The notes: a model not told the origin generated them from the letters alone. Counted from the stretch's first letter, positions 1 to 8,463 are shown. The stretch is 64,000 nt of DNA from JANXZS01 sp963797255 (GCA_963797255.1 CAWCOV010000030.1:744001-808000), one strand, 5' to 3'. Program-made: numbers and translations.

Positions 1-2
1 AG

Positions 3-482
3 ACCATGATTTTGAAGATCGCAGGCCCCGGCGACGTGCTTGGACTAAGCGCGGTGCTGGCCAATGTTCCCTACGAGGTTACGTCGGAAGCGATTGAACC
101 TTGCCAGGTGAAAGCGATTCGCAAGCAGGAATTCGTCGATTTTCTAGGCAAGCATGGAATCGCAAGCATGCATGCAGCGCAGTCGCTTTCCAGTGAATAC
201 CTCACAGTGTTCCATGACGCGAAGCGGTTGGCATTGTCTGGTTCCGCTGCGGGACGATTGGCGAGACTGCTTTTGGACTGGGGCAACTCGGTCTCATGCG
301 GGAAGCCGGAAATTCGCTTCACCATGGCGCTGACGCATGAAGAGATTGCCAACATGGCAGGAACTTCGCGCGAGACGGTGACGCGGCTGTTGAACCAGTT
401 TCGCCGCAGTCAACTGATCAGTATTCGCGGTACCGCACTCACGATTCTCAAACCTGCCGAACTCGAGAAGCTGACGGCCTAA
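3..482 (+). CDS. Crp/Fnr family transcriptional regulator (5' end cut by window)
   Basis: The reading frame is already open at the window edge, and the protein begins in the middle of a cyclic-nucleotide-binding fold (GDVLGLSAVL followed by PYEVTSEA). The true start therefore lies upstream. The C-terminal half is a winged helix-turn-helix of the Crp type, with the recognition stretch TSRETVTRLLNQFRRS at about residues 120-135 of the visible part. Proteins of this family bind DNA as dimers and respond to a small ligand, redox state or oxygen. I see no Fe-S cysteine cluster in the visible part, but the N-terminus is missing, so the signal cannot be inferred. It converges on the universal stress gene with a 3-bp gap, so no separate terminator fits between them. 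Confidence 0.9.
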   Translation, partial: TMILKIAGPGDVLGLSAVLANVPYEVTSEAIEPCQVKAIRKQEFVDFLGKHGIASMHAAQSLSSEYLTVFHDAKRLALSGSAAGRLARLLLDWGNSVSCGKPEIRFTMALTHEEIANMAGTSRETVTRLLNQFRRSQLISIRGTALTILKPAELEKLTA

Positions 483-485
483 TCG

Positions 486-1427
486 TCAGGATTCGTGCAG
501 CGCGAGCCCTTCCGTCTGAGACTTATTTTCCGTAGCGATGTCTGGTTCCCGGAGTGTTAAAACCGGGCAATGCGCGTGCGCCAAAACGCGGTACACGGTT
601 CCTTCCCGCGCCAAGGCATTGATGGGTGAGCTGTGCGCAGCCCCCAGGATAATCAGCCCGGCCTTCGATTTCGATGCTTCCGCCAGAATCTCTATCGCCA
701 CATTTCCCTTCGCAATCCTGGTCGCGCAGGAACACTGGCAAGCAAGATCAGCCGGGATAAGCTCGGATAGTGCGCGGTCAGCACGAAGGATTGTTTCCTG
801 AGGAACAACGCCGCTGCGTGAGGGTGCGAGAACGTGCATCATCAGCAATCTGGCGCGCGATGTGCGTGCAATTTCACAAGCAAGTGCTGCGCTTGCGTGG
901 GAAGCCTTACTCAGCGACGTTGCGTGCAGGATGGTCATGGGACTATCGACTGCAGCATCGCCAGTATGAGCTTCAGGTCCCAAGGTGAGCACCGGGACCG
1001 GCACTGAACGCAGCACTTGCTCTGCTACGGAACCCAGAAGCAGTTTCCCCCACTTGCCTCGGCTCCGCGTGCCAAGGAGAATCCGGTCAATTTGCCGTTG
1101 CCGGACGACGGACAGAATCTGTTGCGAAGCCGCACCTTCGCGGACCAGAACTTCGCACTGGACGCTGGCCTGACGTGCCTCGGCACAGTAAGACGCCAGA
1201 AACTTCTCGGCATAGTCAATTGCTTCCGTGGGGTTGTAATAGGGAAGGCCGCCGGGATCCACGACCACGGAGTTCGTGGCGGTCAGGACATGGAGTATGA
1301 ACAGGCGCGCTCTACTGTCCCGAGCCTGCTCGAGAGCAATGGGAAAAAGCCGGTCAATGTCCCCGAGATCGGTCGCAACGAGGATTGAAGCCGGCTTACT
1401 CCATCGATGGCTGCCAGGTTCCAACAT
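486..1427 (-). CDS. tandem universal stress protein (two UspA domains)
   Basis: The 313-residue protein carries two Usp folds in tandem. Domain 1 (about 12-150) begins with SILVATDLGD and ends with the nucleotide-binding signature LGTRSRGKWGKLLLGSVAEQ, which matches the G-2x-G-9x-G(S/T) pattern of ATP-binding Usp proteins. Domain 2 (about 163-293) begins at MTILHATSL and ends in ILGAAHSSPINALAREGTVY, where the motif is degenerate. That suggests one binding and one structural domain. Cytoplasmic; the family acts in stress resilience and signalling, and the specific role is unknown. The start at 1427 gives the full first strand. It is followed by a convergent Crp/Fnr gene. The nearby Kdp sensor kinase lacks the Usp-containing input half found in classical KdpD, which makes this neighbour worth noting, but no link is shown. 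Confidence 0.9.
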   Translation of the reverse strand: MLEPGSHRWSKPASILVATDLGDIDRLFPIALEQARDSRARLFILHVLTATNSVVVDPGGLPYYNPTEAIDYAEKFLASYCAEARQASVQCEVLVREGAASQQILSVVRQRQIDRILLGTRSRGKWGKLLLGSVAEQVLRSVPVPVLTLGPEAHTGDAAVDSPMTILHATSLSKASHASAALACEIARTSRARLLMMHVLAPSRSGVVPQETILRADRALSELIPADLACQCSCATRIAKGNVAIEILAEASKSKAGLIILGAAHSSPINALAREGTVYRVLAHAHCPVLTLREPDIATENKSQTEGLALHES

Positions 1428-1525
1428 ATGGATCTCCCTGTCTTGGCAAAGAATCCCACCTTGGGAAACTGTCGGATGTGTTTCGGATCACTAGAGACTG
1501 TGATAGTGATTCGAATTTGATGATG

Positions 1526-1714
1526 TCATTTCCTCCAGCCAAAGAGCATTGTTCTCGATGGCTCGTCCGGCTCAACCAGGGCTATCGCCGCGGATCGGCC
1601 GGACGGGCCTTTGCGCAGCGGAACGCCAACATAGGCGTAGGGATCCTGCGGTTCAGGATCGCGGCGAAGGAGCTTTTGAAGGATTTGGTTCAGGCGAGGA
1701 AAACGTCGGAGCAT
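1526..1714 (-). CDS. small hypothetical protein, 62 residues
   Basis: I do not recognise this protein, but the frame looks genuinely coding. It has a near-perfect Shine-Dalgarno (AGGAGG at 1724-1719, four bases before the ATG). Its codon choice resembles the neighbouring genes, and it has a sensible composition: a basic amphipathic N-terminus (MLRRFPRLNQILQKLLRRD) followed by DPYAYVGVPLRKGPSGRSAA and an acidic/proline C-terminus. It has no signal peptide, membrane segment or cysteines. It lies alone in the 534-bp gap between the Usp gene and the LacI-type regulator, on the same strand as the Usp gene and 98 bp upstream of it, so the two could be co-transcribed. Competing plus-strand frames across this gap lack a ribosome binding site and have poor composition. 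Confidence 0.55.
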   Translation of the reverse strand: MLRRFPRLNQILQKLLRRDPEPQDPYAYVGVPLRKGPSGRSAAIALVEPDEPSRTMLFGWRK

Positions 1715-1961
1715 AGCACCTCCTCTGCTGGAAGCGTTCGGGCGATACCGGTTTCTGGACTGAAAACGCCGCTGGAGGGCGTTCGGACGGCCTTCGGAGG
1801 GCCATGTCCTCGGTCGCAGCGTGGAAAAAGGCTACCACTAAGGCTGCCCGGACGACAGTCAAAATCGTTGAGTTACCCACGCGCAAATGAAACCGGTTGT
1901 TTCTTCAGCATTTATCTCATAGACTGCGCTCAGCATTTCTATTCCTTGCCCAGGGAGCCGT

Positions 1962-3026
1962 ATGAATATTCGAGAGGTAGCCAGGAAGGCTAACGTCTCG
2001 ACCGCGACAGTCTCGCGCACAATCAACGGCTCAGACAAGGTTTCGCCTGAAACGGCGGAACGGGTTCGGCTTGCCATCGCCGACCTGAATTACTATCCCA
2101 ATACAAATGCCCGCGCTCTCGGCTCCGGACGAAGCCGGCTTTTTGGCCTGATCATCTCCGACATCACCAATCCATTTTTCCCTGACCTGGTAAAGAGCTT
2201 TGAAGACGTTGCCGTTACTCACGGGCAAGACGTGATTGTCGCGAACACGGGCTACAGTTCCGAGCGCACCGAACTCTGCGTACAACGGATGTTGGAACGC
2301 AAAGTGGATGGTGTGGCCATCATGACTTCGGAGATGGATTCGCACCTGATCAACCGGCTAAACAGCCGTCAGATTCCAATAGTCTTTCTGGATACCGGCG
2401 TGGTGGCGAAAGGGGTCAGCAACATCCTTGTCGATTACGCGATGGGGATTGGTGCTGTGGTGGAACATCTTTCGTCCTTAGGACATGAGCGAATTGCATA
2501 TATAACCGGACCGATGTATTTGCAGTCCGCACAAGTCCGCCGCGACGCCTTTCTCGCATCGGCTGAGAAATACGGAATCGAAATCCGTCCAGAATGGATC
2601 CAGGAAGCAAATCACCGTCCGGATGGCGGGCACCTGGCGATGGCGCGCATGCTCGAAAGCAAACCCTATCCGACGGCGGTGGTGGGCTCAAACGACCTGA
2701 CCGCTATTGGAGCGATTGGCGCAATTCACCAACACGGCCTTCGGGTGCCCGAAGATATTTCCGTCGCTGGATTCGACGACATTGATCTCTGTTCTTTTCT
2801 CCATCCCACGCTCACCACGGTCCGGCTGTCGAGGCAGGAAATTGCCGAACGCGCCTTTCATGCGCTCTATCGCGAGGACACGAAAGAAGAGCAAGAGGGT
2901 GCCGAATACAGGATCAAACCGCAACTCGTGATTCGGGATAGCACGATGATCAATCCTGAACGCAATGGAGACGCGGCTGAATCCTCTGCGAACGGTCCTT
3001 CCGCTTCGACTGTCTGGGAAATTTAA
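1962..3026 (+). CDS. LacI family transcriptional regulator
   Basis: A 354-residue LacI/GalR regulator. Residues 1-50 are the classic DNA-binding head (MNIREVARKANVSTATVSRTINGSDKVSPETAERV) with the hinge helix at LNYYPNTNARALGSG. Residues 60-330 form the periplasmic-binding-like effector core, with FGLIISDITNPFFPDLVKSFE, the hallmark EDISVAGFDDIDLC, and TTVRLSRQEIAERAF near the end. The effector is normally a sugar or nucleoside; nothing here identifies it. The ATG at 1962 is preceded by AGGGAG. No sugar-use genes flank it; it converges on the kdp operon, so its targets are probably elsewhere or its own gene. The C-terminal 30 residues are low-complexity and not conserved-looking. Confidence 0.93.
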   Translation: MNIREVARKANVSTATVSRTINGSDKVSPETAERVRLAIADLNYYPNTNARALGSGRSRLFGLIISDITNPFFPDLVKSFEDVAVTHGQDVIVANTGYSSERTELCVQRMLERKVDGVAIMTSEMDSHLINRLNSRQIPIVFLDTGVVAKGVSNILVDYAMGIGAVVEHLSSLGHERIAYITGPMYLQSAQVRRDAFLASAEKYGIEIRPEWIQEANHRPDGGHLAMARMLESKPYPTAVVGSNDLTAIGAIGAIHQHGLRVPEDISVAGFDDIDLCSFLHPTLTTVRLSRQEIAERAFHALYREDTKEEQEGAEYRIKPQLVIRDSTMINPERNGDAAESSANGPSASTVWEI

Positions 3027-3031
3027 AAAGG

Positions 3032-3064
3032 TGCGGCCACCAGTGGAGCTATCCGGCGGCCGCA
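3032..3064 (-). terminator. terminator of the kdp operon
   Basis: The arms TGCGGCC (3032-3038) and GGCCGCA (3058-3064) form a 7-bp GC stem. Read on the minus strand it is followed by CCTTTTTAAA, as expected for a Rho-independent terminator about 25 bp after the kdpC stop. The loop is long (19 nt), so it is moderate rather than ideal. The plus strand has no T tract after it. Confidence 0.6.
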
Positions 3065-3089
3065 AGAATCCCCATCGGGGGAGGCAAGG

Positions 3090-3656
3090 TCATTTGTGAA
3101 GTTGATCGAGCGCGAGATTTAACTCCAGCACGTTCACGCGGGCTTCCCCCAGTACACCGAACTGTCGATCCGTAATGTGTTCATCCACCAGTTTGTGTAC
3201 TTCTTCGTTGGTGAAGCCGCGAGCCGCCGCAACACGCGCAACCTGGTAAAGAGCCCCAGCGGGTGTGATATCCGGGTCTAAACCTGAGCCAGATGTTGTG
3301 ACGAGATCGATTGGTACTGGATTGCCTCCTTTGTCCGAAATCCTGGCAACGTCCGCTTGTATGCGCGTGACGAGCTTCTGATTTGACTGTGCGAAGTTCG
3401 ATCCCCCCGACGCTGTGGCGTCGTAACCGTTTCCGGCAGCGGATGGGCGAGGGTGAAAATACTTGTCGCTGGTGAAATTCTGCGCCAGGATGCGGGAGCC
3501 GATCACTTTTCCATTCTGCGTGATGAGTTGACCTTCGGCTTTATCGCGCATAGTGACGTGCGCGAATCCGGTGACAACTAGAGGGTAGCCAATGCCCAGT
3601 AGAATCGCGGTGACCAGAGTGAAGCGGATGGAAACGAGAAGTTGATCCTTGAACAT
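3090..3656 (-). CDS. kdpC: potassium-transporting ATPase subunit C
   Basis: A 188-residue KdpC. It has one N-terminal membrane segment (about 10-30, LVTAILLGIGYPLVVTGFAH) and a periplasmic domain with family signatures such as GKVIGSRILAQNF, YFHPRPSAAG, GGSNFAQSN, SGSGLDPDITP and VNVLELNLALDQL. KdpC stabilises the KdpFABC complex and supports coupling of ATP hydrolysis by KdpB to K+ uptake by KdpA. It is the last gene of the operon, 9 bp after kdpB. Its length matches the family. ATG at 3656 with AAAGGG upstream. Confidence 0.97.
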   Translation of the reverse strand: MFKDQLLVSIRFTLVTAILLGIGYPLVVTGFAHVTMRDKAEGQLITQNGKVIGSRILAQNFTSDKYFHPRPSAAGNGYDATASGGSNFAQSNQKLVTRIQADVARISDKGGNPVPIDLVTTSGSGLDPDITPAGALYQVARVAAARGFTNEEVHKLVDEHITDRQFGVLGEARVNVLELNLALDQLHK

Positions 3657-3665
3657 AAATCCCTT

Positions 3666-5699
3666 TCAGGCCAGATGCAGGCTGGTAAGTAAAACATCGA
3701 TGAGCTTGATGCCGACGAAGGGCACGATAACTCCGCCGATGCCGTAAATGACCAGGTTGCGCCGCAAGAGTGCCTGCGCGGATTTCGGCTCATACTTCAC
3801 GCCCTTCAATGCCAGTGGAACCAGAGCAATGATGATGAGGGCGTTGAAAATGACAGCCGACAAGATGGCGGAGTGCGGAGTTTTGAGGTGCATGATGTTG
3901 AGCGCGTTCAGCACTGGAAACACTCCAGCGAACATTGCAGGAATAATTGCGAAGTATTTGGCCACATCATTGGCGATGGAAAACGTTGTGAGCGCGCCGC
4001 GCGTCATCAGCAACTGTTTGCCGATCTCCACAATCTCGATGAGCTTGGTGGGATTGGAATCCAAATCCACCATGTTGCCAGCTTCTTTTGCGGCCTGCGT
4101 GCCGGAGTTCATGGCAACGCCGACATCTGCCTGAGCCAGCGCCGGTGCGTCGTTGGTGCCGTCGCCCGTCATCGCCACGAGCTTGCCTTTTGCCTGCTCG
4201 CGACGGATCAGGTCCATCTTGTCCTTTGGCTTGGCTTCGGCTAGAAAGTCATCTACTCCCGCTTCGCGCGCGATGACCGCAGCCGTCAGTGGATTGTCGC
4301 CGGTGATCATGATGGTGCGAATGCCCATTGCCCGCAGCCGCGCAAGGCGATCCTTGAGTCCGCCCTTCACGATGTCTTTGAGATAAATGACGCCTAACGC
4401 GGTGCTGTTCTCAGTGACGACCAGCGGCGTTCCTCCCATGCGTGCGATCTCTTCCACTTTTTCGCGAACGCGAATGGGCAGTCCTGAGCCCTGCTCTTCC
4501 AGGAAGCGATGAATCGCGTCGGCGGAGCCTTTACGAATGATGCTGCCGGGCAGATTCACTCCCGACATGCGTGTTTGCGCTGTGAACGCAACAAACTCGG
4601 CGTGCATTGCGTTCAGATCACGCCCGCGGAGGTTGTACTTCTCCTTCGCCAGCACGACGATGGATCGACCTTCGGGAGTTTCGTCGGAGAGCGATGCGAG
4701 CTGTGCAGCGTCGGCGATGCGTTCGTCGCTCACGCCGGGTGCCGCGAAAAACTCTGTCGCCTGACGATTGCCGAGGGTGATAGTGCCAGTCTTATCAAGC
4801 AACAGGGTGTCAACATCGCCCGCAGCCTCCACTGCGCGGCCAGACATAGCAAGCACGTTGTACTGCACGAGGCGATCCATGCCGGCAATGCCGATCGCAG
4901 AGAGCAGGCCGCCAATGGTTGTCGGGATCAGGCAGACAAGCAGCGAGACAAGCACGAACACTGTCTGTGGTGCCTTGGAATAAATTGCGAAGGGCTGCAA
5001 TGTGACTACAGCAAGCAGGAAGACGATGGTCAGACCGGAGAGCAGAATGCTCAACGCGATTTCATTCGGTGTCTTCTGCCGCTCTGCACCTTCAACGAGC
5101 GCAATCATGCGATCCAGAAACGTCTCTCCAGGATTCGACGTGATCCTCACCATGATCCAGTCTGAGAGGACGCGCGTTCCTCCGGTGACCGCTGAACGAT
5201 CGCCGCCGGCTTCGCGGATGACCGGGGCAGATTCACCGGTGATCGCGGATTCGTCTACGGAGGCGACGCCCTCGATGACTTCGCCGTCTCCGGGAATGAA
5301 CTGCATCGCTTCCACGCGGATAACGTCATTCAGACGGAGGAGCGAACTTGGCACATCTTCCAATGTTCCATCTGCACGCAGACGATGCGCGGTGGTCTCG
5401 GCCTTGGCTTTTCGCAGCGTATCTGCCTGCGCTTTGCCGCGGCCTTCTGCCATGGCTTCAGCAAAATTCGCGAACAGCACGGTGAACCAGAGCCACAAGG
5501 TAATCTGCAGGTCGAAGCCGAGTCCGGGCGCATGCTGCACGGCGTCGTGAATCAGCAAAACGGTGGTGAGAACGCTGCCCACCTCTACAACGAACATCAC
5601 GGGATTCTTGACCATCTTGCGGGGATCGAGCTTGGTGAAGGCCTCGATCGCCGCCTGGCGCAAAATCGCAGTATTCCAAAGACTGGTCTTTTCGATCAT
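3666..5699 (-). CDS. kdpB: potassium-transporting P-type ATPase subunit B
   Basis: A 677-residue P-type ATPase of the Kdp type. It has the actuator loop ITGESAPV, the phosphorylation site DKTGTIT, the hinge region TGDGTNDAPALAQADVG, and membrane helices at both ends of the catalytic core. It hydrolyses ATP to drive high-affinity K+ import through KdpA. I chose the ATG at 5699 (MIEKTSLW), because AGGAGAAAG lies just upstream; an open frame extends a further 32 codons but reads as non-coding sequence into kdpA. It sits 16 bp after the kdpA stop and 9 bp before kdpC. Confidence 0.97.
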   Translation of the reverse strand: MIEKTSLWNTAILRQAAIEAFTKLDPRKMVKNPVMFVVEVGSVLTTVLLIHDAVQHAPGLGFDLQITLWLWFTVLFANFAEAMAEGRGKAQADTLRKAKAETTAHRLRADGTLEDVPSSLLRLNDVIRVEAMQFIPGDGEVIEGVASVDESAITGESAPVIREAGGDRSAVTGGTRVLSDWIMVRITSNPGETFLDRMIALVEGAERQKTPNEIALSILLSGLTIVFLLAVVTLQPFAIYSKAPQTVFVLVSLLVCLIPTTIGGLLSAIGIAGMDRLVQYNVLAMSGRAVEAAGDVDTLLLDKTGTITLGNRQATEFFAAPGVSDERIADAAQLASLSDETPEGRSIVVLAKEKYNLRGRDLNAMHAEFVAFTAQTRMSGVNLPGSIIRKGSADAIHRFLEEQGSGLPIRVREKVEEIARMGGTPLVVTENSTALGVIYLKDIVKGGLKDRLARLRAMGIRTIMITGDNPLTAAVIAREAGVDDFLAEAKPKDKMDLIRREQAKGKLVAMTGDGTNDAPALAQADVGVAMNSGTQAAKEAGNMVDLDSNPTKLIEIVEIGKQLLMTRGALTTFSIANDVAKYFAIIPAMFAGVFPVLNALNIMHLKTPHSAILSAVIFNALIIIALVPLALKGVKYEPKSAQALLRRNLVIYGIGGVIVPFVGIKLIDVLLTSLHLA

Positions 5700-5715
5700 T
5701 GACTTTCTCCTGGGG

Positions 5716-7446
5716 CTAGAACAGTTGACCGGCGCGCAGTAGCAGATGCTCAAGAATGGGGCCGAGGCTGAGTGCAGGGAAGAATGTAAGGGCACCCAGG
5801 ATCAAGATCACGCCAACGAGAAGCACGGTGAACAGGGTTGAGTTCACGGGGAAAGTTCCCGGTGAAGGCGGAACACTTTTCTTCTGCGCGAGATTGCCTG
5901 CCAACGCCAGCACAGGCACCATCATCAGGAATCGACCGATCAACATGGTGAAGCCGAGCGAGATGTTGTACCAATGCGTGTTTGCATTCAGGCCTGCGAA
6001 CGCCGAGCCGTTGTTGCCTGTGGCGGACGTGTAGGCGTAAAGAATTTCCGACAGGCCATGAGGTCCCGCATTGTTCAAACTGCTAAGCCCCCACTGCGGA
6101 GACAACACGGAAATTGCGGTCATCACCAAAATTAGGAATGGAAAGATGAGCACATAGAGCATGGACATCTTCACGTCGTATGCGTCAATCTTCTTGCCGA
6201 GGTATTCCGGCGTTCGTCCCACCATGAGCCCCGCGATAAACACGGCGAGCACCACGAAGATCAGCATTCCATACATGCCCGATCCAACGCCGCCGAAGAC
6301 AATTTCGCCAAGCATGATGTTGGTAAGCACCACCATGCCGCCGAGCGGCGTGAAGGAGTCATGCATCCCATTCACGGCGCCGCAACTTGCGTCGGTCGTA
6401 ATCGTCGCGAAGAGAGCGGACTGGGAAATTCCGAATCGAACTTCCTTGCCTTCCATGTTTCCGCCGGGAGCGAGCGAGGATTGCTGCTGAGCGACGTTGT
6501 GCAGGAGCGGATGCGGTTGCGCCTCGGCCCAATACACTACGAGAAAGCCCGCGATAAACAGTATTGCCATGCTCGCAAAGACCGCCCAGCCATGACCGGG
6601 AGAGCCCGTCAGACGGCCCAGCGTTACAGTCAGCGCCGCTGGGATGAGGAAGATGGAAAGCATCTGCAGGAAGTTTGAAAATGGCGTGGGATTCTCGAAA
6701 GGATGAGCGCTGTTGGCATTGAAGAATCCGCCGCCGTTCGTTCCCAGCATCTTGATAGCTTCCTGCGAGGCGACGGGGCCCTGGGCGATTGTCTGTGCCT
6801 GGTTGGGTGCCTCGAGCGGAGCAGCCACGGTGTAAGGCTTCATGTTCTGGATCACGCCTTGCGAAATGAGTATTGGCGCATAAATCAGACAGATGGGCAG
6901 CAGGATGTACAGGAAGCAGCGCGTCATATCGACCCAGAAATTGCCAATGGTCGCTGACTGTTTACGCGCGATGCCGCGGATGATAACCATCGCGATCGCA
7001 ATGCCAGACGCGGCGCTGCCGAAGTTGTGATACGCAAGCCCGAGCATCTGCGTCAGGTAGCTCATCGTTGCTTCTGGAACGTACGACTGCCAGTTGGTGT
7101 TGGTTGTGAATGAGGCGGCCGTGTTCCAGGCGAGATCGGGTGCAACCGCGGTGAGTCCTTGTGGATTCCACGGAAGCATATGCTGAGCGCGTTCCACCAC
7201 GTAGGTCAGCAGCAGCGAAACGCCGCTAAAGAGCAGCATGGCAAATGTGTATTCCTGCCACTTCATCTCGTGGGCAGAATCGACACCACAAGCGCGATAG
7301 ATCAGCCGTTCAACCGGGCGCAAAACTCCAGTTAAGAAGGTTTTCTTGCCTTCCAACACGTTCGCCATGTAAATGCCGAGCGGGCGCATAAGCGCCAGTA
7401 AAACGCCAAAGAATAATGCAAACTGCAACCAGCCGTTGGCAGTCAT
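5716..7446 (-). CDS. kdpA: potassium-transporting ATPase subunit A (K+ channel subunit)
   Basis: A 576-residue multi-pass membrane protein of the SKT superfamily. The four selectivity-filter regions are visible: TNTNWQSY, GTNGGGFFNANSAHPFENP, ITTDASCGAVN and YAYTSATGNNGSAF. Also present is the family stretch GEIVFGGVGSGMYG. It binds and conducts K+ in the KdpFABC pump of the inner membrane. The length is typical. The ATG at 7446 lies 2 bp after the kdpF stop, consistent with translational coupling. Confidence 0.97.
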   Translation of the reverse strand: MTANGWLQFALFFGVLLALMRPLGIYMANVLEGKKTFLTGVLRPVERLIYRACGVDSAHEMKWQEYTFAMLLFSGVSLLLTYVVERAQHMLPWNPQGLTAVAPDLAWNTAASFTTNTNWQSYVPEATMSYLTQMLGLAYHNFGSAASGIAIAMVIIRGIARKQSATIGNFWVDMTRCFLYILLPICLIYAPILISQGVIQNMKPYTVAAPLEAPNQAQTIAQGPVASQEAIKMLGTNGGGFFNANSAHPFENPTPFSNFLQMLSIFLIPAALTVTLGRLTGSPGHGWAVFASMAILFIAGFLVVYWAEAQPHPLLHNVAQQQSSLAPGGNMEGKEVRFGISQSALFATITTDASCGAVNGMHDSFTPLGGMVVLTNIMLGEIVFGGVGSGMYGMLIFVVLAVFIAGLMVGRTPEYLGKKIDAYDVKMSMLYVLIFPFLILVMTAISVLSPQWGLSSLNNAGPHGLSEILYAYTSATGNNGSAFAGLNANTHWYNISLGFTMLIGRFLMMVPVLALAGNLAQKKSVPPSPGTFPVNSTLFTVLLVGVILILGALTFFPALSLGPILEHLLLRAGQLF

Positions 7447-7448
7447 GT

Positions 7449-7538
7449 TCAGAATTTCTCCGGGTATAACAAAGAGGCGATCAGGTAGCCCAATAGAAGG
7501 ACGGTGAGTATGAGTGCGACAACCGAGATGCCTGTCAT
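7449..7538 (-). CDS. kdpF: potassium-transporting ATPase small subunit F
   Basis: A 29-residue hydrophobic peptide read from ATG at 7538 to TGA at 7449. It consists of a single membrane helix (VVALILTVLLLGYLIASLLY) ending in the diagnostic KdpF tail YPEKF. In the Kdp complex KdpF is a lipid-like stabiliser of the KdpA-KdpB interface. It lies directly between the 28-residue peptide gene (4-bp gap) and kdpA (2-bp gap). GAGGTAAC lies immediately upstream as ribosome binding site. Confidence 0.93.
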   Translation of the reverse strand: MTGISVVALILTVLLLGYLIASLLYPEKF

Positions 7539-7542
7539 GGTG

Positions 7543-7629
7543 TTACCTCAACTTTTCGCAGGCACGCACATAGAGAAGTGCGACTGCGAAGAAAACGAGA
7601 GTGAAAATCAGCATGAGAACGTCTTGCAT
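7543..7629 (-). CDS. 28-residue membrane micropeptide at head of kdpFABC
   Basis: A short frame from ATG 7629 to TAA 7543. It encodes MQDVLMLIFTLVFFAVALLY followed by VRACEKLR: one membrane helix with a short cationic tail. AGAGAGGG precedes the start. It is separated from kdpF by only 4 bp and uses the same transcript. From memory, peptides of this shape (hydrophobic helix ending near Y-V-x-x-C-x-x-L) occur upstream of kdpF in several phyla, usually unannotated; I could not check this. A role in assembly or regulation of the Kdp complex is inference. It is not KdpF, since the real KdpF follows. Confidence 0.7.
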   Translation of the reverse strand: MQDVLMLIFTLVFFAVALLYVRACEKLR

Positions 7630-7667
7630 TTGGAACCCTCTCTTGTTTGCGGAAGGTCGTATTTCCG

Positions 7668-7683
7668 GGAACGCTCGCGTTCC
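7668..7683. promoter_or_regulatory. inverted repeat upstream of the kdp structural genes
   Basis: GGAACGC and GCGTTCC flank a 2-base centre (TC), making a perfect 7-bp inverted repeat. It lies 39 bp upstream of the first micropeptide codon. It could be an operator or a leader hairpin; the sequence alone does not decide. Confidence 0.35.
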
Positions 7684-7734
7684 TGACCCTCAGTAGCAAG
7701 TAGATGGTTTGTCCACTAAGAGCGGAGTAAAAGA

Positions 7735-7753
7735 TTTATAAGGAAGTTATAAA
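7735..7753. promoter_or_regulatory. AT-rich inverted repeat, candidate KdpE operator
   Basis: TTTATAA, a 5-base spacer (GGAAG) and TTATAAA form a perfect 7-bp inverted repeat. It lies in the gap between the kdpE stop and the micropeptide/kdpFABC genes, where a K+-responsive promoter would sit. The E. coli KdpE box also contains a TTTATA core (established knowledge), so binding by the local KdpE is a reasonable inference, not shown. Confidence 0.4.
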
Positions 7754-7770
7754 GATTGCTTAGATTCAGC

Positions 7771-8463
7771 CTATTGCGGGACGCCTTCGGGGATGAATCG
7801 ATATCCGACCCAAGGCTCGGTCTGGATATATTGCTTGGCGCTTTCGCTCTCCAGCTTGCGCCGCAATTGGCCAACAAAGACGCGCAAATATTCCGGCTGT
7901 TGCGCAGATTGTGCGCCCCATACCGCAGTAAGCAATGCGCGATGGGTGACTACTTTGCCGGCGTTCTGCGCGAAGTAGGCCAACAGTTCGAATTCTGTCG
8001 GCGTGAGATGCACGGGCTTGTCGCAGATGGTGACGGTGTGGGCATTCTGATCGACGGTGAAGTCGCCTATCGCTACGACAGATGTGGTTCGCTCCGGAGC
8101 TCGCCGCAGATGCGCGCGAACCCGCGCCAGCAGCTCCTGAATGCCGAATGGCTTAGTGACGTAATCATCTGCGCCGGCGTCAAGAGCTTCCACCTTGGCG
8201 CGTTCCTGATCGCGAACAGATAGCACCAGGATTGGCGTGGAATGCTTTTTACGGACGGCTTTGCAAATATCCACGCCGGTAAGTCCGGGCATCATCAGAT
8301 CGGTAATGAGCAGATCGGGAGCCCACTCCTCGAATAGCAGAAGTGCTTCTTCAGGATCGTTGGCGATGCGAACGTCGTATCCCTGCGCAGTGAGCGCCGC
8401 GCGCAGCACCCGGGTGATTTGTGTTTCATCGTCCAGAACGAGGATTCTCTCTGCCATCGCCAA
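7771..8463 (-). CDS. kdpE: OmpR/KdpE-type response regulator
   Basis: A 230-residue two-domain regulator. The receiver (about 5-120) has the acidic pair in LVLDDETQ, phospho-acceptor Asp in DLLITDLMMPGLTG and the conserved Lys in DDYVTKPFG. The C-terminal winged helix (about 135-225) shows HLTPTEFELLAYFAQNAGKVVTHRALL and EYLRVFVGQLRRKLE, both close to KdpE. It is expected to activate kdpFABC when phosphorylated under K+ limitation. It lies upstream of the structural genes on the same strand and is divergent from its probable kinase, with a 68-bp shared upstream region. An alternative start three bases downstream of the first ATG (MAERIL) is possible. Confidence 0.93.
   Translation of the reverse strand: MAMAERILVLDDETQITRVLRAALTAQGYDVRIANDPEEALLLFEEWAPDLLITDLMMPGLTGVDICKAVRKKHSTPILVLSVRDQERAKVEALDAGADDYVTKPFGIQELLARVRAHLRRAPERTTSVVAIGDFTVDQNAHTVTICDKPVHLTPTEFELLAYFAQNAGKVVTHRALLTAVWGAQSAQQPEYLRVFVGQLRRKLESESAKQYIQTEPWVGYRFIPEGVPQ

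Noticed and set aside
1385..1993. A 202-codon plus-strand frame between the Usp and LacI-type genes
   Set aside because: It overlaps both neighbours and has unlikely composition. The 62-residue minus-strand frame with a strong ribosome binding site explains the coding signal better.
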